NCBI GenBank assembly: GCA_003243255.1
Contig: QFQM01000013.1
Location: forward strand, 1 to 46,855
Direction of reading: 5' to 3'
Length of the DNA: 46,855 nucleotides
Origin: Flavobacterium psychrophilum
GTDB taxonomy: Bacteria; Bacteroidota; Bacteroidia; Flavobacteriales; Flavobacteriaceae
Part shown: positions 26,805-35,267 of the stretch, one piece after another
How the letters are laid out: every line of letters starts with the position of its first letter
Numbering within the stretch: position 1 is the stretch's first letter
Position numbers and translations under genes: made by a program
The notes under the pieces: model-generated
Databases searched by the model: none
Seen by the model: only the letters and a program-made list of their open reading frames with translations
What the model was told of the DNA's origin: nothing

Positions 26805-27308
26805 ATGAGACACGGAAAAAAAGTAAATCATTTAAGCAGGCAGGCAGGGCATAGAAGATCTATGCTTGCTAACATGGCTTGCTCACTTATAGAGCACAAG
26901 CGTATCAATACGACTGTGGCCAAAGCTAAAGCGCTTAAACAATATATTGAGCCTCTAGTTACTAAATCGAAAGAAGATACAACTCACAACAGACGTATCG
27001 TATTCGCTTACCTTCGCAACAAATATGCTGTTACTGAACTTTTCAGGGAAGTAGCTGCTAAAGTTGGTGATCGTCCGGGTGGATATACTCGTATCATTAA
27101 GCTTGGTAACCGTCTTGGTGACAACGCTGATATGGCGATGATTGAGCTTGTAGACTTTAACGAACTGTACAACGCTACTAAGAAAGAAGCTAAGAAAACA
27201 ACTCGTAGAAGCCGTACTGCTAAAAAAGCAGACGCTGCTGCTCCGGTTGCTGAAGCTCCTGCTGCTCCAGCTGTTGAAACAGAAGAGAACAAAGAAGCTA
27301 CTGAATAA
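26805..27308 (+). CDS. rplQ: 50S ribosomal protein L17 with acidic/alanine-rich C-terminal extension
   Basis: L17 lies at the tunnel exit next to L22 and L32. Residues 1-~122 match the family: [40 protein letters not shown] and [20 protein letters not shown]. Residues ~123-167 are an extra low-complexity tail: first Lys/Arg-rich ([16 protein letters not shown]), then Ala/Pro/Val-rich and finally acidic ([11 protein letters not shown]). E. coli L17 has 127 residues, so the tail is about 40 residues longer. It is the last gene of the ribosomal cluster, followed by a terminator. Confidence 0.96.
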   Translation: MRHGKKVNHLSRQAGHRRSMLANMACSLIEHKRINTTVAKAKALKQYIEPLVTKSKEDTTHNRRIVFAYLRNKYAVTELFREVAAKVGDRPGGYTRIIKLGNRLGDNADMAMIELVDFNELYNATKKEAKKTTRRSRTAKKADAAAPVAEAPAAPAVETEENKEATE

Positions 27309-27339
27309 TCATGATAGTGATTTTTCAATAATACAAAAA

Positions 27340-27371
27340 AGGATAAACTTTAGAGTTTGTCCTTTTTTTTT
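27340..27371 (+). terminator. Terminator of the ribosomal protein cluster
   Basis: Nine-pair stem, AGGATAAAC (27340-27348) with GTTTGTCCT (27355-27363), one G-U pair, loop TTTAGA, followed by a T run to 27371. It lies 31 bases after the rplQ stop. Confidence 0.88.
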
Positions 27372-27378
27372 GGTTCGT

Positions 27379-27416
27379 CTGAACGTTTTCTATAAACCAA
27401 ATAGCCTGAACGTTTT
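27379..27416 (+). repeat. 11-bp direct repeat before the carA promoter
   Basis: CTGAACGTTTT occurs at 27379-27389 and 27406-27416, 27 bp apart. Each copy contains the palindrome AACGTT. The second copy ends 20 bp before the -7 box of carA, so it covers the -33 region. Confidence 0.6.
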
Positions 27417-27436
27417 AGAAAGCCAATTTTTTGAAG

Positions 27437-27444
27437 TAAATTTG
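27437..27444 (+). promoter_or_regulatory. -7 box of the carA promoter
   Basis: TAAATTTG, followed by CACCCC at the expected start. The -33 position holds TTTTAG (27413-27418) rather than TTTG. The leader is about 24 bases. Confidence 0.75.
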
Positions 27445-27472
27445 CACCCCAGAAGAAAACAACAACGCGTAA

Positions 27473-28582
27473 ATGAAATATTCAAATCGAAATCAGGCAA
27501 TCCTCCTTTTAGCTGACGGTACTGTGTTTTATGGTAAATCTATAGGTATCGAAGGGACTACATTTGGAGAAGTATGCTTTAACACCGGAATGACCGGTTA
27601 CCAGGAAATTTTTACTGACCCTTCTTATTTTGGGCAGATTATGGTGGCGTCTAACGCTCACATTGGTAATTACGGTACAAATGCAGAGGAAATCGAGGCT
27701 GAGAAAATTATGATTTCAGGCCTTGTGTGTAAAAATTTCAGTTTCAATCCATCAAGGGTTAACTCTGACAAGAGCCTTCTGGATTATTTTACTGAGCAAA
27801 ATCTTGTTGCCATTTCTGATGTTGATACAAGAGCACTTGTAAGCTACATCCGTGATAATGGTGCTATGAATGCTGTTATATCTACAGATGGTACTTCTCT
27901 TGAAGACCTGAAAAAACAGCTTGCCAATGTTCCTGATATGAAAGGACTTGAGCTTTCTTCTAAAGTTTCTACTAAAGAACCTTACTTTGTTGGTAACCCG
28001 GATGCTAAATATAAAGTATCTGCACTTGATCTTGGTATCAAAAAGAACATCCTTAGAAACCTTGCAAAGAGGGACTGTTACATAAAAGTATTCCCTTATG
28101 ATGCAACATATGAGGATATGAAAACTTTTAATCCTGACGGTTACTTCCTGTCTAACGGTCCCGGTGATCCGGATCCGCTATACTCTGCGCAGGAAACTGC
28201 AAGGAATATATTAGCTAATGATGAGCCTGTATTTGGTATCTGCCTTGGACACCAGGTATTAGCACTTGCAAACGGTATCCCTACCTACAAGATGTTCAAC
28301 GGTCACAGGGGAATTAACCATCCGGTTAAAAACCTTATGACAGGTGAAGGTGAAATCACTTCTCAAAACCACGGATTTGCCGTAGTAAGGGAGGAACTTG
28401 AAAAACACCCTGACTTTGAGATAACGCACGAACACATTAATGACGGTACGGTTGCAGGTATGCGTATGAAAAACAAAAACTGTTTCTCTGTGCAATACCA
28501 TCCTGAGGCTAGCCCGGGGCCGCACGATGCAAGCTATCTGTTTGATCAGTTCATCGCTAACATAGAGAAAAGTAAAAATTAA
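27473..28582 (+). CDS. carA: Carbamoyl-phosphate synthase small (glutaminase) subunit
   Basis: CarA releases ammonia from glutamine for CarB to make carbamoyl phosphate, the common precursor of arginine and pyrimidines. Residues ~5-150 form the CPSase_sm_N domain (ILLLADGTVFYGKSIGIEGT, FNTGMTGYQEIFTDPSYFGQ). Residues ~180-365 form a class I glutamine amidotransferase with SNGPGDP, the nucleophile Cys in FGICLGHQVLAL and the His/Glu pair in VQYHPEASPGP. The 369 residues fit the family. carB is not in the window. It is a single-gene unit between two terminators, with a direct repeat before its promoter that could make it respond to arginine or pyrimidines. Confidence 0.97.
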   Translation: MKYSNRNQAILLLADGTVFYGKSIGIEGTTFGEVCFNTGMTGYQEIFTDPSYFGQIMVASNAHIGNYGTNAEEIEAEKIMISGLVCKNFSFNPSRVNSDKSLLDYFTEQNLVAISDVDTRALVSYIRDNGAMNAVISTDGTSLEDLKKQLANVPDMKGLELSSKVSTKEPYFVGNPDAKYKVSALDLGIKKNILRNLAKRDCYIKVFPYDATYEDMKTFNPDGYFLSNGPGDPDPLYSAQETARNILANDEPVFGICLGHQVLALANGIPTYKMFNGHRGINHPVKNLMTGEGEITSQNHGFAVVREELEKHPDFEITHEHINDGTVAGMRMKNKNCFSVQYHPEASPGPHDASYLFDQFIANIEKSKN

Positions 28583-28586
28583 TACC

Positions 28587-28623
28587 ATTTGGGCTAATGT
28601 ATATTAGCCCAAATTTGTTTTTT
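28587..28623 (+). terminator. Terminator of carA
   Basis: Perfect 12-bp stem ATTTGGGCTAAT (28587-28598) with ATTAGCCCAAAT (28603-28614), loop GTAT, then TGTTTTTTT. It begins 4 bases after the carA stop. Confidence 0.93.
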
Positions 28624-28645
28624 GGAAGTACTGAAATCATTTTAT

Positions 28646-28682
28646 TTATAAACCGATGAAGCTAAATCGTTTGCGTTTATAA
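28646..28682 (+). repeat. Interrupted dyad upstream of eno
   Basis: TTATAAAC (28646-28653) and GTTTATAA (28675-28682) are complementary, and directly inside them CGAT (28654-28657) pairs with ATCG (28666-28669), with five unpaired bases on one side. It lies 38 bp before the -7 box of eno and could be an operator. Confidence 0.4.
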
Positions 28683-28720
28683 GTTTTTGGAAATAGCCTT
28701 TTTCAGTCTGCCAAAATGTT

Positions 28721-28728
28721 TAAATTTG
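28721..28728 (+). promoter_or_regulatory. -7 box of the eno promoter
   Basis: TAAATTTG, 43 bp before the eno ATG. I find no TTTG at a usual -33 distance, so the promoter may depend on an activator. Confidence 0.65.
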
Positions 28729-28753
28729 TTAGGTTTCACAAAAAAATAAATAA

Positions 28754-30067
<1,314 letters not shown>

Positions 30068-30089
30068 TTGTTTACACATCATATAATTT

Positions 30090-30121
30090 GAGGCTATCTG
30101 AATAAGATAGCCTCTTTTTTT
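30090..30121 (+). terminator. Terminator of eno
   Basis: Perfect 10-bp stem GAGGCTATCT (30090-30099) with AGATAGCCTC (30105-30114), loop GAATA, followed by seven T. Confidence 0.93.
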
Positions 30122-30147
30122 ATAAATTGATAACGCTAAAACGATTG

Positions 30148-30179
30148 CAAATTCTAAATGGCAGGCTTCAAATTCTAAA
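30148..30179 (+). promoter_or_regulatory. Direct-repeat pair CAAATTCTAAA before the two-component operon
   Basis: Identical 11-bp copies at 30148-30158 and 30169-30179, period 21 bp (10-bp spacer). The pair ends 29 bp before the -7 box of the kinase gene. The same pair with the same period occurs at 32979-33010. This is the form of site that LytTR regulators bind. Confidence 0.75.
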
Positions 30180-30208
30180 CAGTAGGTTTTTTAATTGGAA
30201 TGAAATCA

Positions 30209-30216
30209 TAAATTTG
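30209..30216 (+). promoter_or_regulatory. -7 box of the kinase-regulator operon
   Basis: TAAATTTG, 16 bp before the ATG. No TTTG lies at a usual -33 distance, which suits a promoter that needs the activator bound to the repeat pair upstream. The leader would be only about 10 bases. Confidence 0.75.
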
Positions 30217-30232
30217 CCCATATATGTAGTGT

Positions 30233-32218
30233 ATGAAAATTTTTAAATTTTTACTGCTCACCGCTTTTATTCTGATTTCCTCATTTAAGGTGCTTTCCCA
30301 AAACAAAGTGCTCGATAGTCTTTTTGTAGTATTAGATAAAACCGCTTCGCCTGCCGAAAAGACTTATATTCTAAACGATATTGCTACCGAATATTCTGAT
30401 AGCAATCCGGCAAAAATGCTGGAGTATGCTAAAAAAGCCCTTGTTATATCTCAGGCCGCTAAACTCGAAAAAGAGGAGGGAACGTCGTGGGTTAATGTGG
30501 GTAACGCAAATGTGATGCTTAACAGATATGCTGAAGCGCTTAAAAGCTTTACCAGTGCTCAGGGGAAATTTGAAAAGTTGGTTAAAAGTGTAGCTGCTTC
30601 TGAAAAGAACAGTATTAAAGATAAGCTGGCAATTACTTATGGAAGTATTGGGGTGGTGTGTTCTGAACAAAATAATTATGGGAAGGCACTTGAATATTGT
30701 TTTAAAGCCTTAAAACTTCACGAGGAAACAAAACAGGAGGCTTATATGGCTTATACTTATAATAACTTAGGTATAGTGTACAAAGAGCAAAAGGAATATA
30801 TCAAAGCGCTTCAATATTACAATAAGGCATTATGGATTCAGAAAAAACTTGGTGATAAGGATGCTGCCGTTACTATGATCACAAACATAGGGTCTATTTA
30901 TTTACTGATGGATGAACCTGATAAAGCCTATGGATCATTTAACGAAGCTGACAGGATGCTTGCCGGTTCTGATAATAAAAGGGCACAGGCTGAACTCTAT
31001 AATAACTTTGGGAATTACTATGTAAAGGCCGGGGAGAATGATGAAGCAATAAAAAGCTATCTTAAAGCGCTTTCGGTATTTGAAGGGTCTGATGAAAAAT
31101 ATATAGCATCGGCATCTTATGGTTATTTGGGTGAGGTGTATGCTCTTACCGGTAAAAATAAAGAAGCCATAGAAGCTCTTCGTAAATCATCTGTCATGGC
31201 AGAAGAAATAGGTGTTTTTGAGCAGGTAAAAGTAGCTGAAAAAGCATTGAGCGATGTGTATGAGAAAACCGGTAATGCAGTAGAGGCTTTAAAGCACTAT
31301 AAAAAATATACTGCTGCCGAAGCGAAAATAAATGATGCAGAGGATATAAAAAGCCTTGTTAGGGAGGAAATGAACTATGAGTTTGAGCGCAAAGAAGCTC
31401 TTCAGAAAATTGAGAATGAAAAACGTCAGGTAATGTATGAAGAACTTGCAAAAAGGCATAGGCTTCAGTTGCTTTTCGGAACATTGTTTATCCTTCTGTT
31501 ATTTGGTATTGCATTCCTGATTTACAACCGTATGCAGCTTAAAAAAACGCTTACTCTGCAGCGTGACCTTGCGGAATACGAGCAAAAGGCATTACATCTT
31601 CAGATGAATCCGCATTTTGTATTTAATTGCCTGGGATCGATCTCAAGTTTTATAGTTCAGAATGGCAAGGAATCCGCAATCAAGTATCTTTCCAAATTTT
31701 CAAAACTGATGCGCCTGACACTGGAATATTCTAAAGAGTCGCTTATACCTATTGATAAAGAGATTGAAGGGCTGCAAAATTATCTGGAACTTGAACAGCT
31801 CAGGTTCAACCAGATTTTTGATTTTACCATTACCAAAGACCCGGCCATAGAAGATGATATGGCATTGCCGCCATTACTGCTTCAGCCTTTTGTTGAAAAT
31901 GCAATTATACATGGAATAGTCCCTAAAAAAGGAGGGACAATTAGTGTTGATTTCGCCTTAAAAGGGGAAAAACTGGTTTGTACTGTTATAGATGACGGTG
32001 TTGGTATCAATAAATCGAAGAAACTAAAAGAAAACTCAGTCACAGTGCATAAATCACTGGCCCTTGAGATTACACGTAAAAGGCTGGAGGTAATTCAGGC
32101 AGTGACCTCTAAGAATTCAAGTGTTGAAATAAGCGAGCTTTCTGATGCCGCAGGAAGGCCATCGGGAACAAAAATTATATTAAATTTACCTTTACAATAC
32201 TCATCTGACGCATTATGA
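30233..32218 (+). CDS. Sensor histidine kinase of the LytS/YehU type with periplasmic TPR domain
   Basis: A 661-residue membrane sensor. The order is signal sequence (1-~22), about seven tetratricopeptide repeats (~83-365; clear ones start NLGIVYKEQKEYIKALQYY and NNFGNYYVKAGENDEAI), a short coiled coil, one membrane helix (~411-433), then the His_kinase domain with His461 in QMNPHFVFNCLGS. The ATPase domain has LLLQPFVENAIIHG (Asn556) and VIDDGVGI. The TPRs should be in the periplasm and sense a protein or peptide signal; the kinase should phosphorylate the regulator encoded 3' of it, whose ATG overlaps this stop by four bases (ATGA). The repeat pair before the promoter suggests the system controls itself. 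Confidence 0.93.
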   Translation: MKIFKFLLLTAFILISSFKVLSQNKVLDSLFVVLDKTASPAEKTYILNDIATEYSDSNPAKMLEYAKKALVISQAAKLEKEEGTSWVNVGNANVMLNRYAEALKSFTSAQGKFEKLVKSVAASEKNSIKDKLAITYGSIGVVCSEQNNYGKALEYCFKALKLHEETKQEAYMAYTYNNLGIVYKEQKEYIKALQYYNKALWIQKKLGDKDAAVTMITNIGSIYLLMDEPDKAYGSFNEADRMLAGSDNKRAQAELYNNFGNYYVKAGENDEAIKSYLKALSVFEGSDEKYIASASYGYLGEVYALTGKNKEAIEALRKSSVMAEEIGVFEQVKVAEKALSDVYEKTGNAVEALKHYKKYTAAEAKINDAEDIKSLVREEMNYEFERKEALQKIENEKRQVMYEELAKRHRLQLLFGTLFILLLFGIAFLIYNRMQLKKTLTLQRDLAEYEQKALHLQMNPHFVFNCLGSISSFIVQNGKESAIKYLSKFSKLMRLTLEYSKESLIPIDKEIEGLQNYLELEQLRFNQIFDFTITKDPAIEDDMALPPLLLQPFVENAIIHGIVPKKGGTISVDFALKGEKLVCTVIDDGVGINKSKKLKENSVTVHKSLALEITRKRLEVIQAVTSKNSSVEISELSDAAGRPSGTKIILNLPLQYSSDAL

Positions 32219-32976
32219 TAAAAGCACTACTAATTGACGATGACAGTAATCTAAGAAATGGCATGAAAGGGCTTCTGGCAATGTATGCTCCTGATATTCA
32301 TATTCTTGGGGAGGCAGATAGTGTAAAGTCGGGAATAGAGGCAATTGAAAATTATAACCCTGATGTAATTTTTCTCGATATCCAGCTGGGAGACGGAACA
32401 GGCTTCGATATTCTGGAGCAATTCCAGCAAAAAAGGGGAAGGCTTACATCGCATGTGGTGTTTATTACAGCCCACGAGGAATATGCGCTTAAGGCGTTTC
32501 GTTTCAGTGCACTCGATTATCTTCTGAAACCGGTTGATCCGGATGAACTCAGCAAAGTAATCGAAAAGATAAAAAAGGTATTGGCTACTAACGATAACTA
32601 TGCTCATATTGACCTGCTGCTGGAAAACATCAGGAAAAAAGTGGATAAGTTTAAGAGAATAGCGCTTTCTACTTCTGATGGTATACACCTGTTTGAAGTG
32701 AATGATATCATACGCCTGGAATCGCAGGATAACTATACAAAGTTTTATATTAAGGATAATAAGCCTGTACTGATTGCCAAGACACTCAAGGAATATGAGG
32801 AGATGCTTTCGGAGCAGGGATTTGAACGCATACATCAGTCGCATTTGATTAATCTTGCTTATCTGAAATCATACATAAAAAAAGACGGGGGATATGCGGT
32901 AATGGCCGATAACAGTCATTTACCGATTTCGCAGCGGAAAAAGGAACGTTTGCAGGAACTTTTAAAATCGCTTTGA
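32215..32976 (+). CDS. LytTR-family response regulator
   Basis: A 253-residue two-domain regulator. The receiver domain (~1-120) has the acidic pair in LIDDDSN, the phosphoacceptor Asp55 in VIFLDIQLGDG, a Thr in FITAHEEYALKAF and Lys105 in YLLKPVDP. Residues ~148-253 are a LytTR DNA-binding domain: HLFEVNDIIRLESQDNYTKF, TLKEYEEMLSEQGFERIHQS and HLPISQRKKERLQELL. Such domains usually bind pairs of direct repeats about two helical turns apart; that pattern is found before this operon and directly after this gene. It is expressed with the kinase by a four-base overlap. No terminator follows. Confidence 0.95.
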   Translation: MIKALLIDDDSNLRNGMKGLLAMYAPDIHILGEADSVKSGIEAIENYNPDVIFLDIQLGDGTGFDILEQFQQKRGRLTSHVVFITAHEEYALKAFRFSALDYLLKPVDPDELSKVIEKIKKVLATNDNYAHIDLLLENIRKKVDKFKRIALSTSDGIHLFEVNDIIRLESQDNYTKFYIKDNKPVLIAKTLKEYEEMLSEQGFERIHQSHLINLAYLKSYIKKDGGYAVMADNSHLPISQRKKERLQELLKSL

Positions 32977-32978
32977 TG

Positions 32979-33010
32979 CAAATTCTAAATCAGTTGTGGC
33001 AAATTCTAAA
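32979..33010 (+). promoter_or_regulatory. Direct-repeat pair CAAATTCTAAA before the first LRR gene
   Basis: Identical copies at 32979-32989 and 33000-33010, period 21 bp. The pair starts 2 bases after the regulator stop codon and ends 28 bp before the -7 box of the next gene, the same geometry as before the kinase gene. Confidence 0.75.
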
Positions 33011-33038
33011 TGGAAAGGCTGTAATGTCCTGAAAAATT

Positions 33039-33046
33039 TATATTTG
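33039..33046 (+). promoter_or_regulatory. -7 box of the first LRR gene
   Basis: TATATTTG, 29 bp before the ATG at 33076, without a TTTG at a usual -33 distance. It is probably activated from the direct-repeat pair upstream. Confidence 0.7.
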
Positions 33047-33075
33047 AAGGTTAAAACAAAAGCTAAACATATGTT

Positions 33076-35151
33076 ATGAAAAAAATAGTTCTCTATTTAT
33101 TACTCTTTTTTACCTGTAGTGTCGGTGCACAGGCTATTGTAGTGCCGGATGCTAATTTCATGGCTAAACTTTTGGCTTCAGATACTACTAACAATATTGC
33201 TAAAGACAGCAGTGGTGATTCAATTGCCATTGATGCTGATGGCAACGGAACTATAACTGTGGAAGAAGCTGAAGAAGTAAGGGAATTGAATATTTCCGGT
33301 TCCGGTATAGCTTCCTGGGTGGGGATTGAATATTTTACTGATTTAAGAGTCCTTGATTGCAGTAACAATATTATGAGCGGAAACTTTTCAATCTCATCTT
33401 TAGGAGATTTAAGAGAGCTTTACTGTTCTGGTAATCAATTGACAGGTTTGCAAGTTGCTGGTGTCGATCATCTTGAGGTACTGGATTGCAGTAATAACCA
33501 GTTAAGTATTCTGGATCTTACCAACCTGGAATACCTTGAATCATTAACATGTAACGATAACAGCCTTTCTACGCTTGATCTGAATACCAATACGGGATTG
33601 ACTTTCCTGTCTTGTGGAAATAATGATCTGGTGACCCTTTTTCTGAAAAACGGAGCAAATGAGGCTTTTGATCCTGTTAACTGGAGTGGTAATCCAATAT
33701 TAGAGTATATCTGTGCCGATGAATTTCAGGTGGCTACAATTCAGGGCTATTCATCGCTGCCTGTTACAACCCAGGTAAATTCATATTGTTCTTATGCACC
33801 GGGCGGAATCTATAACCGTGTGGCGGGAACCGTAAAATTCGATGGTAACAATAATGGGTATTGTTCTGATGGGGATGATTATGTAATACCTTCTCTAAGA
33901 CTAAAAATAACAGGCGGGACAGAGAATTATGAAGATGAAGTGTTTACTAAAAATGATGGCACCTATGTGTTTTATGTGGGCCTTGGGGAATATCATATAA
34001 CGCCGGTTTTTGAAAATGAATATTTTACAGCGTCAGTTGTTGCCGGGGCTTATTTTACGGTGATAGACGGTAGTGAAATGATAAGGGATATCTGCGTTCA
34101 AAAAACGGCTGAAAATCATCCGGATGTTGAAGTTGCTATTGCTCCTCTTACTGATGCACAACCCGGCATGCATGCAATATATAAAATGGTGTATAAAAAT
34201 AAAGGGAATCAGGCTATACCTATGGGTAGTGTTGTCTGTAACTGGGATAGTGCCAGGTTTACTTATTTCGATTCTGATCCTATAGATGTTATTGGTACAG
34301 ATACTTATACATGGAATTATTATAATCTGAAGCCTTTCGAATCGAAGGAGATAATGATGGAATTGATCGTAAATACACCAACGGATAATCCTCCTGTAAG
34401 TATTGGTGATATATTAGAGTTTGGAATGAATATAAATCCGGGCACAGATGATTTGCCCTCTGATAATACTTTTCAGTTCAGCCAGCCGGTTGTTGGGGCT
34501 TTATCTGCTAACACGATCAAATGTATCCAGGGAGATGTTGTTTCTCCCGAGAATATAGGTGAATACCTCCATTATGTTGTGAATTTTGAAAATACAGGTT
34601 CAGCACCTGCTGATTTTGTTGTTATTGAAACAGATATAGATACTGATCAGTTTGATATGAGCTCATTAAGACTGATCAATAGTTCTCAAGACGTTACAAC
34701 CCGTGTTGCAGGTGACAGGGTTACGTTTAGGCTTGAGGATGCAAATCTTAGTGTAGCCGGACATGGCAATCTGCTTTATAAAATTAAGAGCAGGAATGGC
34801 CTTACCGCAGGATCTACCGTTACAAGTAGTGCCAAAGTATTCTATGAATACAATGCTCCTGTGCAAACGAATAATGCTACCACAACATTTGCTGTGCTTA
34901 GCACAGGTGAGTTTGAAACTGATACTTCGGTTAAGATGTATCCTAATCCTTCAAAAGGTGTTGTGAGGATTGATGCAGATAACACTATAAAAACTGTTTA
35001 TCTGTACGATATACAGGGCAGACAGCTTGAAACCGACTTTACCAATGAAAATAATGTCACTCTGGATGTGTCATACAGGGCTGCAGGAATTTACTTTGTA
35101 AAAATAGTTACAGAAAAAGGTATGAAAGTTGAAAAACTGATTAGGGAATAA
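33076..35151 (+). CDS. Secreted leucine-rich-repeat protein with T9SS type A sorting domain
   Basis: A 691-residue exported protein. The order is signal peptide (to ~20); a conserved PDANFMAKLLAS segment; an EF-hand-like loop DADGNGTITVEE (53-64), probably binding calcium; about six leucine-rich repeats of ~21 residues (~68-220, units like LEVLDCSNNQLSILDL); a Cna-B-like beta domain (~240-330); a long beta region with NFENTGSAPADF (~340-610, resembling DUF7619/DUF11); and a T9SS sorting domain (~615-691) starting MYPNPSKGVV and ending GMKVEKLIRE. It should cross the outer membrane by T9SS and stay on the surface, likely for binding or adhesion. The repeat pair before its promoter marks it as a probable target of the adjacent LytTR system. 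Confidence 0.9.
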   Translation: MKKIVLYLLLFFTCSVGAQAIVVPDANFMAKLLASDTTNNIAKDSSGDSIAIDADGNGTITVEEAEEVRELNISGSGIASWVGIEYFTDLRVLDCSNNIMSGNFSISSLGDLRELYCSGNQLTGLQVAGVDHLEVLDCSNNQLSILDLTNLEYLESLTCNDNSLSTLDLNTNTGLTFLSCGNNDLVTLFLKNGANEAFDPVNWSGNPILEYICADEFQVATIQGYSSLPVTTQVNSYCSYAPGGIYNRVAGTVKFDGNNNGYCSDGDDYVIPSLRLKITGGTENYEDEVFTKNDGTYVFYVGLGEYHITPVFENEYFTASVVAGAYFTVIDGSEMIRDICVQKTAENHPDVEVAIAPLTDAQPGMHAIYKMVYKNKGNQAIPMGSVVCNWDSARFTYFDSDPIDVIGTDTYTWNYYNLKPFESKEIMMELIVNTPTDNPPVSIGDILEFGMNINPGTDDLPSDNTFQFSQPVVGALSANTIKCIQGDVVSPENIGEYLHYVVNFENTGSAPADFVVIETDIDTDQFDMSSLRLINSSQDVTTRVAGDRVTFRLEDANLSVAGHGNLLYKIKSRNGLTAGSTVTSSAKVFYEYNAPVQTNNATTTFAVLSTGEFETDTSVKMYPNPSKGVVRIDADNTIKTVYLYDIQGRQLETDFTNENNVTLDVSYRAAGIYFVKIVTEKGMKVEKLIRE

Positions 35152-35170
35152 AAGAATTTACTTGTTATAT

Positions 35171-35201
35171 AAAGGTCAACACTAATGTGTTGGCCTTTTT
35201 T
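35171..35201 (+). terminator. Terminator of the first LRR gene
   Basis: Twelve-pair stem AAAGGTCAACAC (35171-35182) with GTGTTGGCCTTT (35187-35198), one G-U pair, loop TAAT, then more T. Its core resembles the terminators of the next two genes. Confidence 0.9.
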
Positions 35202-35267
35202 ATTGCCTTGCTGTAACAGGATAATAAAAACTTAAACTAAACTATAAACTAATTAATTACTTAAACC

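Noticed and set aside
32251..32844. 197-residue open frame opposite the response regulator
   Set aside because: Antisense shadow of a two-domain regulator with all catalytic residues; no family pattern of its own.
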